Part shown: positions 14,001-25,600 of the stretch, piece after piece
Position numbering within the stretch: position 1 is the stretch's first letter
Layout: each line of letters starts with the position of its first letter
Assembly (NCBI GenBank): GCA_016785225.1
Contig: JAFBJZ010000623.1
Span: 1,216,501-1,280,500, forward strand
From: Psettodes erumei
Taxonomy: Eukaryota; Chordata; Actinopteri; Pleuronectiformes; Psettodidae
Direction: 5' to 3'
Length of the DNA stretch: 64,000 bases
Position numbers and translations under genes: made by a program
The notes under the pieces: model-generated
Told to the model about the DNA's origin: nothing
Seen by the model: only the letters and a program-made list of their open reading frames with translations
Databases searched by the model: none

Positions 14001-15960
14001 CTTTATGTTGGTTTGTAGGTGGAGGAGGAAATGAGGGAAAGAGAGGCTAATGGCCGATCTTTTTCAAAAGCCTGGGTTGCCGCACATGAACAAAAAGTTG
14101 TAAGCCAAAGGTAATGTATGAGCGCTCACAGATGAAGAACTATCCACGGGCAACACTGTCAGTGGTGTGAGGCATTCAGAATGGGGCTGCATTCACAGGA
14201 GGAGAGAGAGGAGAAAAGGGGAAGCTGGTGTTTTTGTTTTTCTCTGTCAAGGCACATTCATGTGAGGGTTGCCAGTCGCAAATTAAAAGAAACTGGATAG
14301 CTCTCACATTTGGTCAGTCAGATTCAAGGTTTTTGGAATTTTTTATAACAGTATACTGACACTGCAAATGAACTGGCTCCATTGATGCCAAGATAAGGTG
14401 CTTTCATTGCACCAGCGGTTTCAGCTGAAACACATGTGAATCTCTAGGCAGAGCATTTCCTCATGACCTGCGGTTTAGTGCAGGCACTTGGCCATAGTCA
14501 CTACCACCTATAGTCCCTGAGCTAATGTGAAACGACAACTTTATCTCTAATGATGCTGTACTGACAGCAAACCATCATTGTTTTTTTTCCAATCACACCT
14601 TTATGTTTGATAATGTTGAAACTCATAAACCACGAATAACAGCGATTTTAAGGTTGCCAGGTTTCAGGAATTTTCCTATAGGTTATTTGAACTCTTACCC
14701 TCCAGAATAAGCTGGGCTTCTGACATTATCAATATCGATAACATTTATAATAAAATCAGAGCAACTCTTCATTATACAGCCTCTGATGTACAGTATAATT
14801 TTTTCACTGATAAAATACTGGTTCTGATACTTGTCGGTGAAGTGGACAAAAACAAGGAAGTAACAACTATGGAGAAAAGGAGAAATAAAACATACATTGC
14901 TCAAACAGCCAATCGTTAAACTTTAATGAAAAACCTTAGCACCTAGTACTCATTATTATTATTAAAATTATTTTAAATACACAAAAATAGGCACAAAATT
15001 ATTCTCCATTCTTGTAAAATGTTGAGTAGTTTCTCTCCTGCTCCCCATAGTTTTGTCTCCTGCCGTATCTCCATACACAATATGGAACAGGTAAATCAAT
15101 AGCATAATACTCTAACCCTAAGAAAATGACATTGTAAATCATGTGCTGAACAGTTAAATGCTACCAAAATCATGAGAGGTTGTTATAAAATGCATTTTTG
15201 ATCATTGATTATTTATCATAATTAGACCTTTTATTCATGACTCACCAGCCAGAGTTTTCATAACTCAGTCACCCAACTGGGAACTGGGAACCTTGCGATA
15301 ATGCAGATGAGTCATAACCCCAACAGGCCACTGGGATGCCCCCCAGGTGAAATGTTGTTGTGAATTATAAAACACAAAGAAAGAAAGAACACTGAAGGAA
15401 GGGATATAGTGCTGAACATCAACGCCCTCCCCAGATTATAGGGGCTGATGACAGGAGAAAAAAAAGATTTTTTCAGAGAAGTAAACCTTCATCACCCAAG
15501 TGCTGATGTCTACTTATTACAATGCTACATGATGTCAAAAACTGCTCTCACTCATGTCCATTAGTAAAAGGAACCATCACCTCTGAGCAGCTACGAATTC
15601 ACAGCACTTTCTGCATACACAACTTCCCTGCAACAATATTCCAATTTGTTTGATCTTTTTGGAAAGTAAGATATAAACCTCTGGGCTTGGCCAGAGAAAA
15701 ATCTTTACATAGGGTAGTTATCTTTACAAGAGTGCTTCATACGCAGGCTATTCCTGGTTAGTGATGAAACAAGTGTGAAGACGCTTTGGTCGTGTGTTTC
15801 ACAGACATAGCAGTTTAACCACAGTGTCCGCTCAACTCACAGCAGCTAACTCAGGTCTCCTGTGTTATTTAGACTGAATAGAGCATAGTGATTTGTAACA
15901 AAGAAACAAAAAAAGCTACAACTTTTGAAGCCAACAAACATACAGAAAGCAAGCCATATA
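14001..15960. other. tyrobp upstream region, no gene seen
   Basis: Non-coding. A GAGGAAAT motif (PU.1/ETS core) lies at about 14033, close upstream of the tyrobp start, as expected for a myeloid gene, but such cores are common. The remainder is AT-rich with no recognised exon. Confidence 0.4.
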
Positions 15961-16354
15961 TGACAGGGTCAGGGTTTTGGACCAAGAAGCACAGGAGACC
16001 AGAGGCACGTGCACAAGTTTTCTGTTATTGTCTTTTGGCAAAAGACAAAGAAGGATTAACCCATAAGGCAAAAAAAACAGGTGGTGATGGCAGGAGGCGA
16101 GCTGGTCACAACTCTCCGGGGTCATGGTCGAAAAGGCAGCCAAGGAACACAGGATGATACTACAATCATCTGGCGCCGAGTGCAGGGGGAGCAGGGTTTT
16201 TATAGTGGCAGGGTGGCTGCTTGGCGAAATGCTTCAGGTGTGTCTCGTCTGCCTGTCGGGGACCAGCCACGCCTCCTGCCACCGCCTGGGAACAGAAAGA
16301 AAAACAAGAGGGAGAGGGAAAAGTCGAAAAGCCAAACAAAACTGAACCATCACA
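15961..16354 (-). mobile_element. Candidate solo LTR
   Basis: On the minus strand the segment begins TGTGATGG and ends CCTGTCA (TG...CA termini), about 394 bp. It is much more GC-rich than its surroundings and has an internal TATAAAAA (plus 16197-16204) followed some 25 bases later by GGCGCC, like a U3/R promoter. Flanking five-mers are ATATA (15956-15960) and ATATG (16355-16359), matching at four of five positions, as an aged target-site duplication would. No internal coding region is present, so it would be a solo LTR. Termini and flanks are seen; the class is inferred. Confidence 0.5.
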
Positions 16355-16598
16355 ATATGCACACAAATGCATTTCTTTCTTACATAAGTTGGTGCTATGT
16401 AGACTGTAAAACTACATCAAAATTACCATTTTTAATCTCCTATTTATTTTTCAATTCAATCATTAATACAGTTTTTTATATTAAAAATATTTACAGAAAA
16501 TCTTTGAGATCTGTTAAAATACAGTATTCTGATATTCTGCAAAAGTCATGATCACATATGTTTTAGATACAGTGCCAACATGTCAATAGCAGAGATAT

Positions 16599-16604
16599 TT
16601 TATT
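16599..16604 (-). terminator. hcst: Candidate poly(A) signal of hcst
   Basis: TTTATT on the plus strand, AATAAA on the minus, about 340 bases past the hcst stop. Confidence 0.35.
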
Positions 16605-16938
16605 CACAAATGTTAACATCAAATTTATAATTCTAATGAAATCAGGTTTTGCATAATAGTTTCAACAGATGAAAAGTGAGCAAATGTAACAGATTTGGGG
16701 ATTAAGATGAAGCTTCAATGCAACTGGCAACTTAAAGTAGAGAAACAGTCAAGTAAAATGGTCTCTTGGATTAAGAATTATAATAACTCTTAATCCATAG
16801 AGACCACATATTATGTGTAATGAACTATAAAAGTAACTTTGCATCTCTTTGTTGTTGAATATAAAAAGAGTTCAAATAATCTTTTTGACTTTTTAAAATT
16901 ATTTTTGGAATATATCAAATAAATTGAACAATTATTTC

Positions 16939-17900
16939 TTAAAGTAGGACTGCACCATTTTTGGATTTGCTCTTACAGTTGGCCCGGACATTCATGTACA
17001 CTTTGTGAGCTGTGAAGAGATGAGAAGAGAGACGGACGATCACCAGATGTACAAAGAACATAATAATGGAATGATATTACACTATAGACCAGATACTCTT
17101 GGCAGGGATACAGGAGCAATTAAACATATATAAACACTATATATGTCAAAATAAGAGGGGGAGGTGACTGCTTCCAAAAAAAAGAGCTCTGCATAATTAT
17201 TAAACGGGAATGGGAAATCGGAAATTCTGAAGGCTGTTTGGGAGACCAAGCAGGCAACCCTGTAACTTTACCAACTCCTGGTCAGTTACTTTTCATATGT
17301 AAACCCTACATAGACATGACCTGCCTTACCATTTTTTATCTTCTGACGCCGAGAGCTGGCACAATGGAAAGTGACAATGACAATGATGAGCGTCAACAAC
17401 ACGTCTGCAACAATGATGCCTGCTACTGTCCCAGGTTCAATCCTATAGCAAGACACAGTGGTGTCTGACATGCACAGACAGACAATGGATGAAGAAATGG
17501 AAAAAAGAGTGGGCTGACAGAAGGAAGATGTGAACTCTAAAAAAAGACTGATCAGGTGTGATCATTTAACTTTGCATTTGTTTTGCTTATCTTTTGCTCT
17601 AAGTGATGAACTTAGATTTGAGTTCTGGAGTTGGGTGTGTTTTTTTTTCTCACATACCTGCGAGGGTCACAGCCAAATCTAAGAGAAAAAAGAAAAACAA
17701 GACTCATGTCTCATCTGCAACTTGCTGTTGACATTATGCAGCAACACCTCTGTCAGTTAAGTTTCCGCTGTGCAAAAATGTTTGTGGTTCCATTTTCCTG
17801 TGTATGAATGTGTGTGTGCAAAAAGAAGAGAAAAAAGCCAAAAAACACACTTACAGCAAAGAAAAAACAGAACAGAGATAAGGTATTTGTTGTGTGCCAT
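16939..17900 (-). CDS. hcst: Hematopoietic cell signal transducer (DAP10), 4 coding exons
   Basis: Small transmembrane adaptor (DAP10) for NKG2D-type activating receptors. Coding exons (right to left): 17855-17900, 17658-17678, 17330-17464, 16939-17009; 90 residues, consistent phases. Visible: signal peptide MAHNKYLISVLFFLCYLAVTLA, a very short ectodomain with one cysteine (DTTVSCYRIEPG), a transmembrane helix with the charged aspartate (GIIVADVLLTLII) that pairs with a receptor basic residue, basic SSRRQK, and a tail with VYMNVR. Mammalian DAP10 has YINM: the YxN half, which recruits GRB2, is kept, but the +3 methionine needed by PI3K p85 is valine here. Lies beside tyrobp, as in mammals. 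An earlier acceptor for exon 3 was rejected because it breaks the frame. Confidence 0.9.
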
Positions 17901-18350
17901 ATTTGTCCACTCTGCAACGTGATTTCTGAGAGACAAAAAACAAAAACAAACATAGAAATAATTTTACTAAAACGCTCACACATCATTGGATTTCATTATA
18001 GTTTATATTTCAGTGTCAAAATCCCCTAAACTGTTTGAGACAGTATATTTGACCTTTTTTATATCTACACATTTCCTGTGACAGTTACTCAGAAGTTGCT
18101 GTGTGGGCAGTTGTTGAAAAGGTTATTAAAAAGAAAACCGCTAAATAATTAATCAGCATCATAAAATCAAATTTAAGACAATACTAGACTAGACAATTGC
18201 TTGGTCCTGCATTTACAGTTGCGCAAACCTTTGTCGAAGCTATGCATCTCCTAGTTCAAAGTTGGACTGAGGAAGAGAAAGTCAGTGAGTTCAGTTCCTC
18301 ATACCTGCTCGGGCCGTACTGATGTGCTGTCTGGATTCCAGAAGATGATG
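17901..18350 (-). other. hcst: hcst 5' UTR and probable non-coding first exon
   Basis: Upstream of the hcst ATG the minus strand has an acceptor (TTGTCTCTCAG) near 17926, and about 380 bases further up a clean donor (CGAGCAG|GTATGAGG) at about 18305. This suggests a spliced 5' UTR with a non-coding exon right of 18307. Inferred from splice signals only. Confidence 0.35.
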
Positions 18351-21300
18351 TGACTCTAGATTCCCACTAGTTTTCACTTTTGAGATTTTATGTCACATTT
18401 GCTTCCATCCTCTGCTAGGGCGTAACCACTGCCTGTTTTTTGTGTGAAAACAAGGGTTGGGGGAATCACCATGATTACAAAATGGTTTTATAGTGGGAGG
18501 GGTTAGATCGCAGTAGAAGAAACTTTCATGTACATGTGGGGAAATTTGTCTGTTTTGTACAGTTCAGGCATAAAGGCTACACAATTTAACCAAACACAAA
18601 GTAAACAGTAAATGATTGCAGCACAAATCTCTTTTTCTCTCTTTAGGTTTGAAATACCAAAATCTCAGGGAAAAAATGTTTAATCCTGCTCTCTAACTTT
18701 TACTAGAAGATTAAAGCTGTAACTCAGAAAAGAGGGCGATGAGCTGGATCTTCTTCAGGGGCCTGTTTACTGAGAAGCTGCTCAGAGATAATCTGTCATG
18801 AGTTGAAAGTGTTGGAGTTGTTAACGTGGCACCCTTGAGCTCATCCTGTGACTCTGCTGACTCTTAGTGGCCAGATACCATCAGCAGCAAACTCATGTTC
18901 TATACACAAAAACACTAAATTAACCTTCTCGGAGGATTGAATCTTGTCCATCCCTCTACTGGCAAGTCAGCTTGTCAACTTTTTTCAGTTTGAAAATTGT
19001 CAGCAGTGCAGACAGCTTGTGAAATTAGGATCCATCTCATAGTTTAACTCTGAGACAGTAGAATTGTGGCTGGAAAAGGGTTTTAAAAAACTACAGAGGT
19101 TCTTGACAATGCCACCTAGGGAGAATTTCACCCCCACGAAATATAAGGAGGAGCCTGATCAGTCAAGTGAAAGACCACACAGTTCCACATCACAGAGCGG
19201 GTGAACTTGCACCATAAAAACTTTGCTTTCATTTCACATACTACATTAAAATCCTCAAATTCATAGCAGACAAGGTTTCACACTTCTACAGGGGCCCAAT
19301 TAGCCAACAACAGAAGGAGAAATGAAGGACAGGGCTGGGGCTTATCATGGGGGCAGGGTTAAAAAAGGAGGGAGGAACCATAAACTAAAACACAACCTGT
19401 GACAGTGAAAAGGGGGATTGTGAAAGAACAGCACCACTAGGGGATTGACCTGCCATTGGCTGGGCCCACAGCACCTGTCCAGCAAAGAAAGACAATACAG
19501 TAGGCAACGGAAACAGCCTAAAACAGGTGCTAATTAAGTTGATTCATTAAAGCTTGCACTTCACTCTCATCCAACTGCAAAATAAACTCCCAGTGAGTCA
19601 CTGCAAGGTAGAGGGCAGCATTACAACACACTGATGGCCGGAAAGCATAAGCGGACTAACGTTAGAAGCCAACCTCGGGGAGTGTTTCACCTTCCGCAGA
19701 CCTGCAGCCACACCCGGAGCGCAGCAAAGGTGCGAGACAGGTGGAACCGCTCCACACGCGCCACTGCACGGACGCAGGAAAAATGGTGAGGGCACATACT
19801 TTGCGTTTGACTAGCCTCGCCACGCCGACCTGCAGCCTCACCAGCTGAATATGAGCGGTGGCCCCTGCATATAAAGGGTGCATGGCAGCGCCCCACAGTT
19901 AAGGTGGAACGTGAAGCTGGCACAGTGGCGCGCAGTACGGAGGGAGGCGAACCTTCTGCTGGTTACGCAATGTATATTAACTGCGTGGTTAGGCTTCAGT
20001 TTCACTTCAACTCAGCGGTGCCGTGTCTTTTGAGTTCGACTAATATCATTTCTTTGCAACAGCAGAGGGAGCTGTAAGCCCTTGAAAGTGAAAATCTGTT
20101 GCTGGAGTTTGTCAAACTTTTGCTTTTGAAGATACGTGTGCCTTTTTAAGTTCCAGTTTCGGCTAGTTTGGGATGAAACCGACTTCCTTTTGAAACAGAA
20201 CTTCGAGCAGAAAGGCGTCAGAGTCCTGTCTTGTATGTAAGACTAGATTGGGAACAATTTTAATAGGCACGTAGTCTGTATTTACTACTTCCCACAATAC
20301 ATACAAAAATGGACACATTAGTCCAAGTGTTCGGTGAAATGTGTGTTGTGCATCAAAGAGCGGGTATACAGGTTCTTTCTAAAGCAGCCATGCTATATAA
20401 CCTGTAACTGTCTCAGAGACAGTGTGGACATTACAAAGATAATAATGTCTATTTTATTTACTATATTTGTTTAATTCGTGATTTTATTTGTTTAATTCAT
20501 GGGTTCATTCATTGGTTAAAAAGGATTTTAAGTTTGTACTTTAAAAAGGTAATTCATGTCATGTACTACTGAGAAAACTTCCTTTTATTAAGAGTTTCTT
20601 TAATACGGGGTCTTGACCGGGGAATTATGGGAAGAGCACCAACAGATATATAAATAAGTCACGGACTCATAAGTTTAAGAAGAAAATGGATTCTGCATTA
20701 GGTTTATGGCACTAACGTTGTCACGGTGTTTTTCTGAACAATCACGTATATAGTTCTCAGCAACAGTGAAAGAGAAAATAAACTTCAAAAAAGCATCAGT
20801 ATGAAGCGTGTTCCGTTTATTAAACCTATGCAGCTACATAACCTTCAGCTGTGTGGATGTCCTGGAGAAACAGCAACTAGCACGTAACCTATGGTACACT
20901 AGTTTTGTCCTATACAATACATGTGTACATTACATAGCCTAATCATGACACTGTGACACACAGCCATCTTTTTTCTTTGATTCTTCCTTTATGTCTTTGT
21001 TATTTCGTCATCTCCTTGCTGCTTATGCAGATAAACATAAATAAAGAGAAGAAGAAGGGGTAAAAAGTTAAAAAAAAAAAAAGATCTTGTCATTCAAAAC
21101 TCAGCTTAAACCCTGAACAGTATGTCAGTTGTGTCATGTTGCCTTTAGATTCCTTCTTTGCCTTTAGTTCTCTGTTCTAAGTACCGAAGGAAAGCAGCAT
21201 TAAGTGTTTCTGTAGTTCCATCTTTAAATGAAACTAAGAACTTGAGGCTGTTACATCAAATGGATATATATATCACATGAAAGGGTACATACCACCTTTC

Positions 21301-22420
21301 AACTTTCACATAGTTGTTTTTGTAATTTACCTTTTGGTGATGTTCCCTTTTCCCTTTTTTCTTTACATTTATCCATACTGTTATGTTGTTACACAAGTGT
21401 TTGTGGAACAAGGGGACACTAAAATATTAGTCATGTGGTTAAAAAGAGATTTATCACTGTGTTCCAATGTCTTGTTTCTGAGGTGACACAGAAGTGCCTT
21501 TCAGGCTGTGTCTTGGGATTGCACTGGGTAGCTAAGAGAAAGTGATACACTTTTTTAAACACACAACAGTTGCCTTACAATGACAGTTCAACACACAGGA
21601 GAGACACGTGCTCTCACTCTCATGTTGATTGATCAAAACAATAATAAAAGTGTGCCATGTTTCCCACAAGATTTGCATTAACATTTCCACTTATAATCAG
21701 TTAATTAACCTAAAATGCAGCTTTAATTAAATTAAAGTTTTTAATGACATCGTGTAAGTGAATATACCCTATTAGGGGTTAAAACAAAAGGAAATCTCGG
21801 AAGCTTATTGTTTAAAAAAAAAAATCGTATTTTTACATTGTGTTTAATATTATGTTATTTTAGTTCCTGTTTATTCCATTGTTTTGTATCATTTTTATTA
21901 TATATATTCAAAATATTATATTATGATATTCAAAACTATATTGAATCAATTTACTTTAATATTAAATGTCATTTAATATTACAACCATGCACTAAAGGCA
22001 TTTAGTGCATTTTAGAGATTACCATTTCACACATAAAATATGAAATAATCTTAGTAAATTTGATACATTATTATACATTAAACTGCCAAATGAGTAATCT
22101 TAAATATTAATACATTAGTATAATAGAAGATAATAATAGAAGCCCACATCTTATTCAAGTTTGAATAACAAGTACTTAAACGGTTAATGATTTTAAAAAA
22201 ATTCTGATAAAAACCCCTGTAGTTCTAATTAAATAACACTTTGAATGCAGACCATTTACTTGTAATAAGGTATTTTATATTGTGATATTGCTACTTTTAA
22301 TTTAAATGTGCTGAACAACTTTCCCACCTCTGCCCCTAATATGTTTTTGTGTTTATTTGTATACTTGTATTAGTTGTTGTTCACATAGCTAACAGCTGTG
22401 TCTCACCGTACCCTCACCCT
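18351..22420. other. Long intergenic region between hcst and nfkbid
   Basis: Mostly AT-rich and without recognised exons. The exception is about 19600-20060, which is CpG-rich, unlike its flanks, and contains ATATAAAG on the plus strand at about 19868-19875. It could be an unrecognised promoter or an upstream nfkbid start. Confidence 0.4.
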
Positions 22421-22530
22421 AGGTTTGACGTAATGGCGCATGTGCGGCTTCCCCTGTTGGGCTTGAGGGCGTGGACCACAGCTGGGGGTGGTGATGTGGA
22501 ACGTGTGTGCTCTTGTGTGTACAATAGCAG
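22421..22530 (+). promoter_or_regulatory. nfkbid: nfkbid proximal promoter (approximate)
   Basis: About 200 bases upstream of the nfkbid ATG, and locally CpG-rich. TGACGTAA (CRE-like) at about 22425 overlaps into ATGGCGCATGTGCGG, which combines an ATGGCG core with a near-palindromic NRF1-like GCGCATGTGC (one mismatch). Position and motifs are seen; function is inferred. Confidence 0.4.
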
Positions 22531-22689
22531 TTGCGAGAAAACAAGCCAGACGCAGAATTCAGGTCGACCAGAACGTGACAGAACATCATTGATCCCTCAG
22601 GCTGTGTGAGGCAGTTCATCCCCTTCTTGAACAGACTGGTGGCTCAGAGGACAACCTGTTGAAAGCTTCCAAGCAAACCCGTTTCTGAC

Positions 22690-25600
22690 ATGCACTTTGA
22701 TAAATGTAAGTATGTGGGCTTTTTTTTTGTTGATCATGGCAGAAGACAAGTGGACAAATTGGTCTCTTACTCAAACTTTACATCTTTACAGTTTAATGGT
22801 CTGACAGTAGTGATGAGAGTCTAAACTGATACTTTTTTTAAAAAATTACTGCAGTTACTGATACTATCAAGTGCTGTACTTGTCTTCAGTATTCATGAAT
22901 GTGTAATTGTGTTACAGGCAGGATTATAATGAAAATCTTAACTTGCTTCTTGTGAAACACATTTGATAGTCCTTGTTTTTGGTTATTTTGGGAATTTGGA
23001 TCCTCAATCTGAAATTAAGCACTGTGTGTGAATGTATTTTCTACATAACAGATCCATATATTTTCGATTACATTACTTTAGCAAAAAAATATTCTTTCAG
23101 TCATATGACTGATGCGTTCATGTACTTGCCTTTCTCTCGGTTTTCACTGAATGAAAGCACAATTTGGGTGAATCCAAGAGTCAGAGCATCATTTGGGGAA
23201 ACCCTGATACACCGCCACTCCTTCTCGTCTGTTTTCATTTCCCCTTTTCATTAATGCCAGACAACAAAGCTGTGTGACGTGACAACTTCACTTGCACTGC
23301 TAAACTTTTTTGATTCGTTCACTTCCTTCAAACAGACCCAAGTTAGTGTTTTTATCATGTGCCCAGGGTCCGTTAAACCACAAAATGAGGAAACTGGCTC
23401 TTTAATGCTTCTTTTTTTCTCTGAGGACAGAGCCAAAAGAGAAAGGTCGTCGGAATCCCCAACCTCCCACGCACATGACTCAATGTCCAGGGATTTCCAC
23501 AACTCTTATTTGAATATCACACAGAATAGCCCATGGTCATGTGGCAGCAGTTACTGCAAACTTTAAATCTATGTGTGTGTGGGCTAAGTTGCCCCCTTGC
23601 TCTTGGACAAGCATTTAAAAAACATTTCCTGACTTCTAGCTTCTCACAGCTGATGTGTTACGCTAGCTTGTACAGTGTTGAGCAACTTCTATCATCTGAC
23701 CTACCAAAAGGCTGAAGGTGGCTTTTTTCCCGCAAAGATCAAATGGGTCAGGATTTGAGTAACGTATAGTAACACCTTGCAAATTTGAAAATGAAACTTG
23801 GTGACACTGAAAGGTATCCACTGAGTTCATGTGTTCAGCCAACTTGGCCTTTTATAAAGTTCATCAGTTGTGATAGGTGTTTTATCTGGGAATAGAATCA
23901 ATGTTTTTGAGAAGATGTGACTAACCCCCAGAAATCTGAACAGGCACAGCCGTGAGCTCATGTTTCGCTGTCACTTTTAGAATTTGCATATTTTTTGTAT
24001 TTGCTCTGGTAAACAGAGCTGTCTTGTCCCTACATGGCTTACCAGAGACATCAACAGTCACACGGCAAAAAGTGGAAAGACAAAAAAACATGTCATTCTT
24101 ATTCTGCTGCTGCTGCTGGCCTGCCACTCAGACATGTAGGGTGCAGTAGAGAAGCACAAGGCAAATACACATGTTGAGGTAAGTTGTCTGTGAAACACCA
24201 AAGGCAGGAAGATGTGGTTTGCCTTTCTGTTCGCGTAACGGAGCGAGACAGGAAGATGTCATAGAAAATAAGTGGTGGCGATCCCATGCTCAAGGTTTTC
24301 TGATTAATCTGTCTGGTTAACACGGCCACATTGACCCATGTTCCTATTGGAGGAGGTTCTTCATCTTTGTACTCTGGTTCCATACACAGGATGGAAATAT
24401 AACTTCGTCTTTCAAATGTGCGGTGAAGTTTTTGAGGAAACAGCCTTGTGTGGTCACATATTGTCTGCTGGAAACACCAGAATTCTGTTTTGTAATGTTT
24501 TCCCTATTTTTCTCATTTCCTTTACCTGTTCAATGGAAATGATACTTTTGTATCAGCAAGGGGGAAAATGTACTCATAGTATAATGGATTTGATACTGAT
24601 GCACTGTGTCTAAAGGTGAGCAAAAATATGCAACTGTGGAGAAAGTGAGCAGGCAGTATCACCCAAGTGATAATAATGAAAAGAAAATTGTAGACATACT
24701 TATTCCAGAGAGCTTAGATAAGAAACTAACAGACACAAACAAGCCTTCTTTCATCAGTCAATCTCTCGTCAGTTACTGATTAGCTGAGCAACAGAGCAAT
24801 AATTGGAAACTTTTGCAATGAACAATTAATTTTACAATCAAAAACCCCAAAATTCGACATCCAACTTTTTGAATGTAAGGCAACAAAGATATCTTTGTGG
24901 AAATGTAATGGACCTTTTTCTAATCAATAACTAATCAGCATATAAATGGATAATGAATAAATGAATAAAACTTTACTTATCTCATATATCAATCACATCT
25001 GCACAAAATAGCATTATATAATATTATGTGCTATGATATGATATGATATGATATGATCTATATATATTTCAGCGCCAAAGGAGAAGCCGTGTTGCACTCT
25101 GCCCACAGTGAAGAAACTCCTGGAGGAGAAGAGAAGGCGTGAGACGTCCTGTTTGCCACCTCCTTTCTCTACAGCCAACACAAGTCCTGTTCCTCCAAAT
25201 ACTGTTACAGTAAGCCATCACACACTGGAGCTCAGGAGCTTAATATTATATCATGAAGATGTGATTGCTTACAATTTCTTCTTTTTTTTCTTTCTCTCAG
25301 CAGTTGTCCTCATCAGAACTATTTACCTGTACAGGTGAGAGCTAGGCAGCTTCTGCACAACTCGTAGTCTGGATAGGCCTGGTGATATTCAATATTTTTA
25401 TTATTGTGAACAATTCCCATAAAAGAACCAAAACTAACAATTATTTGGACAGTTAGACATTTTGTTTTTTCTTTAGGCTCTGTGCTTCAGCACATTAAGT
25501 TATGATAAAGTTATAAATACAATAAAAGATGCTACCTTAAATTGCCAAGGTTTGTTTTTTTGAGCCTCATTATGATCTTCTGCACTGCCTGGTCTCCTCT

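Noticed and set aside
15888..16551. Several overlapping open frames around 16 kb
   Set aside because: They lie in the candidate LTR and its flank; no protein similarity, and GC-rich non-coding sequence explains their length.
17443..17464. Alternative hcst exon 3 acceptor at CTATAG|GATTGAAC
   Set aside because: Breaks the frame between the signal-peptide exons and the transmembrane exon; the CATGTCAG acceptor at 17465 keeps phase and gives a normal ectodomain.
23195..23205. GGGGAAACCC as a kappaB site
   Set aside because: One mismatch to the 10-base consensus and no partner motif; kept only the stronger site at 23490.
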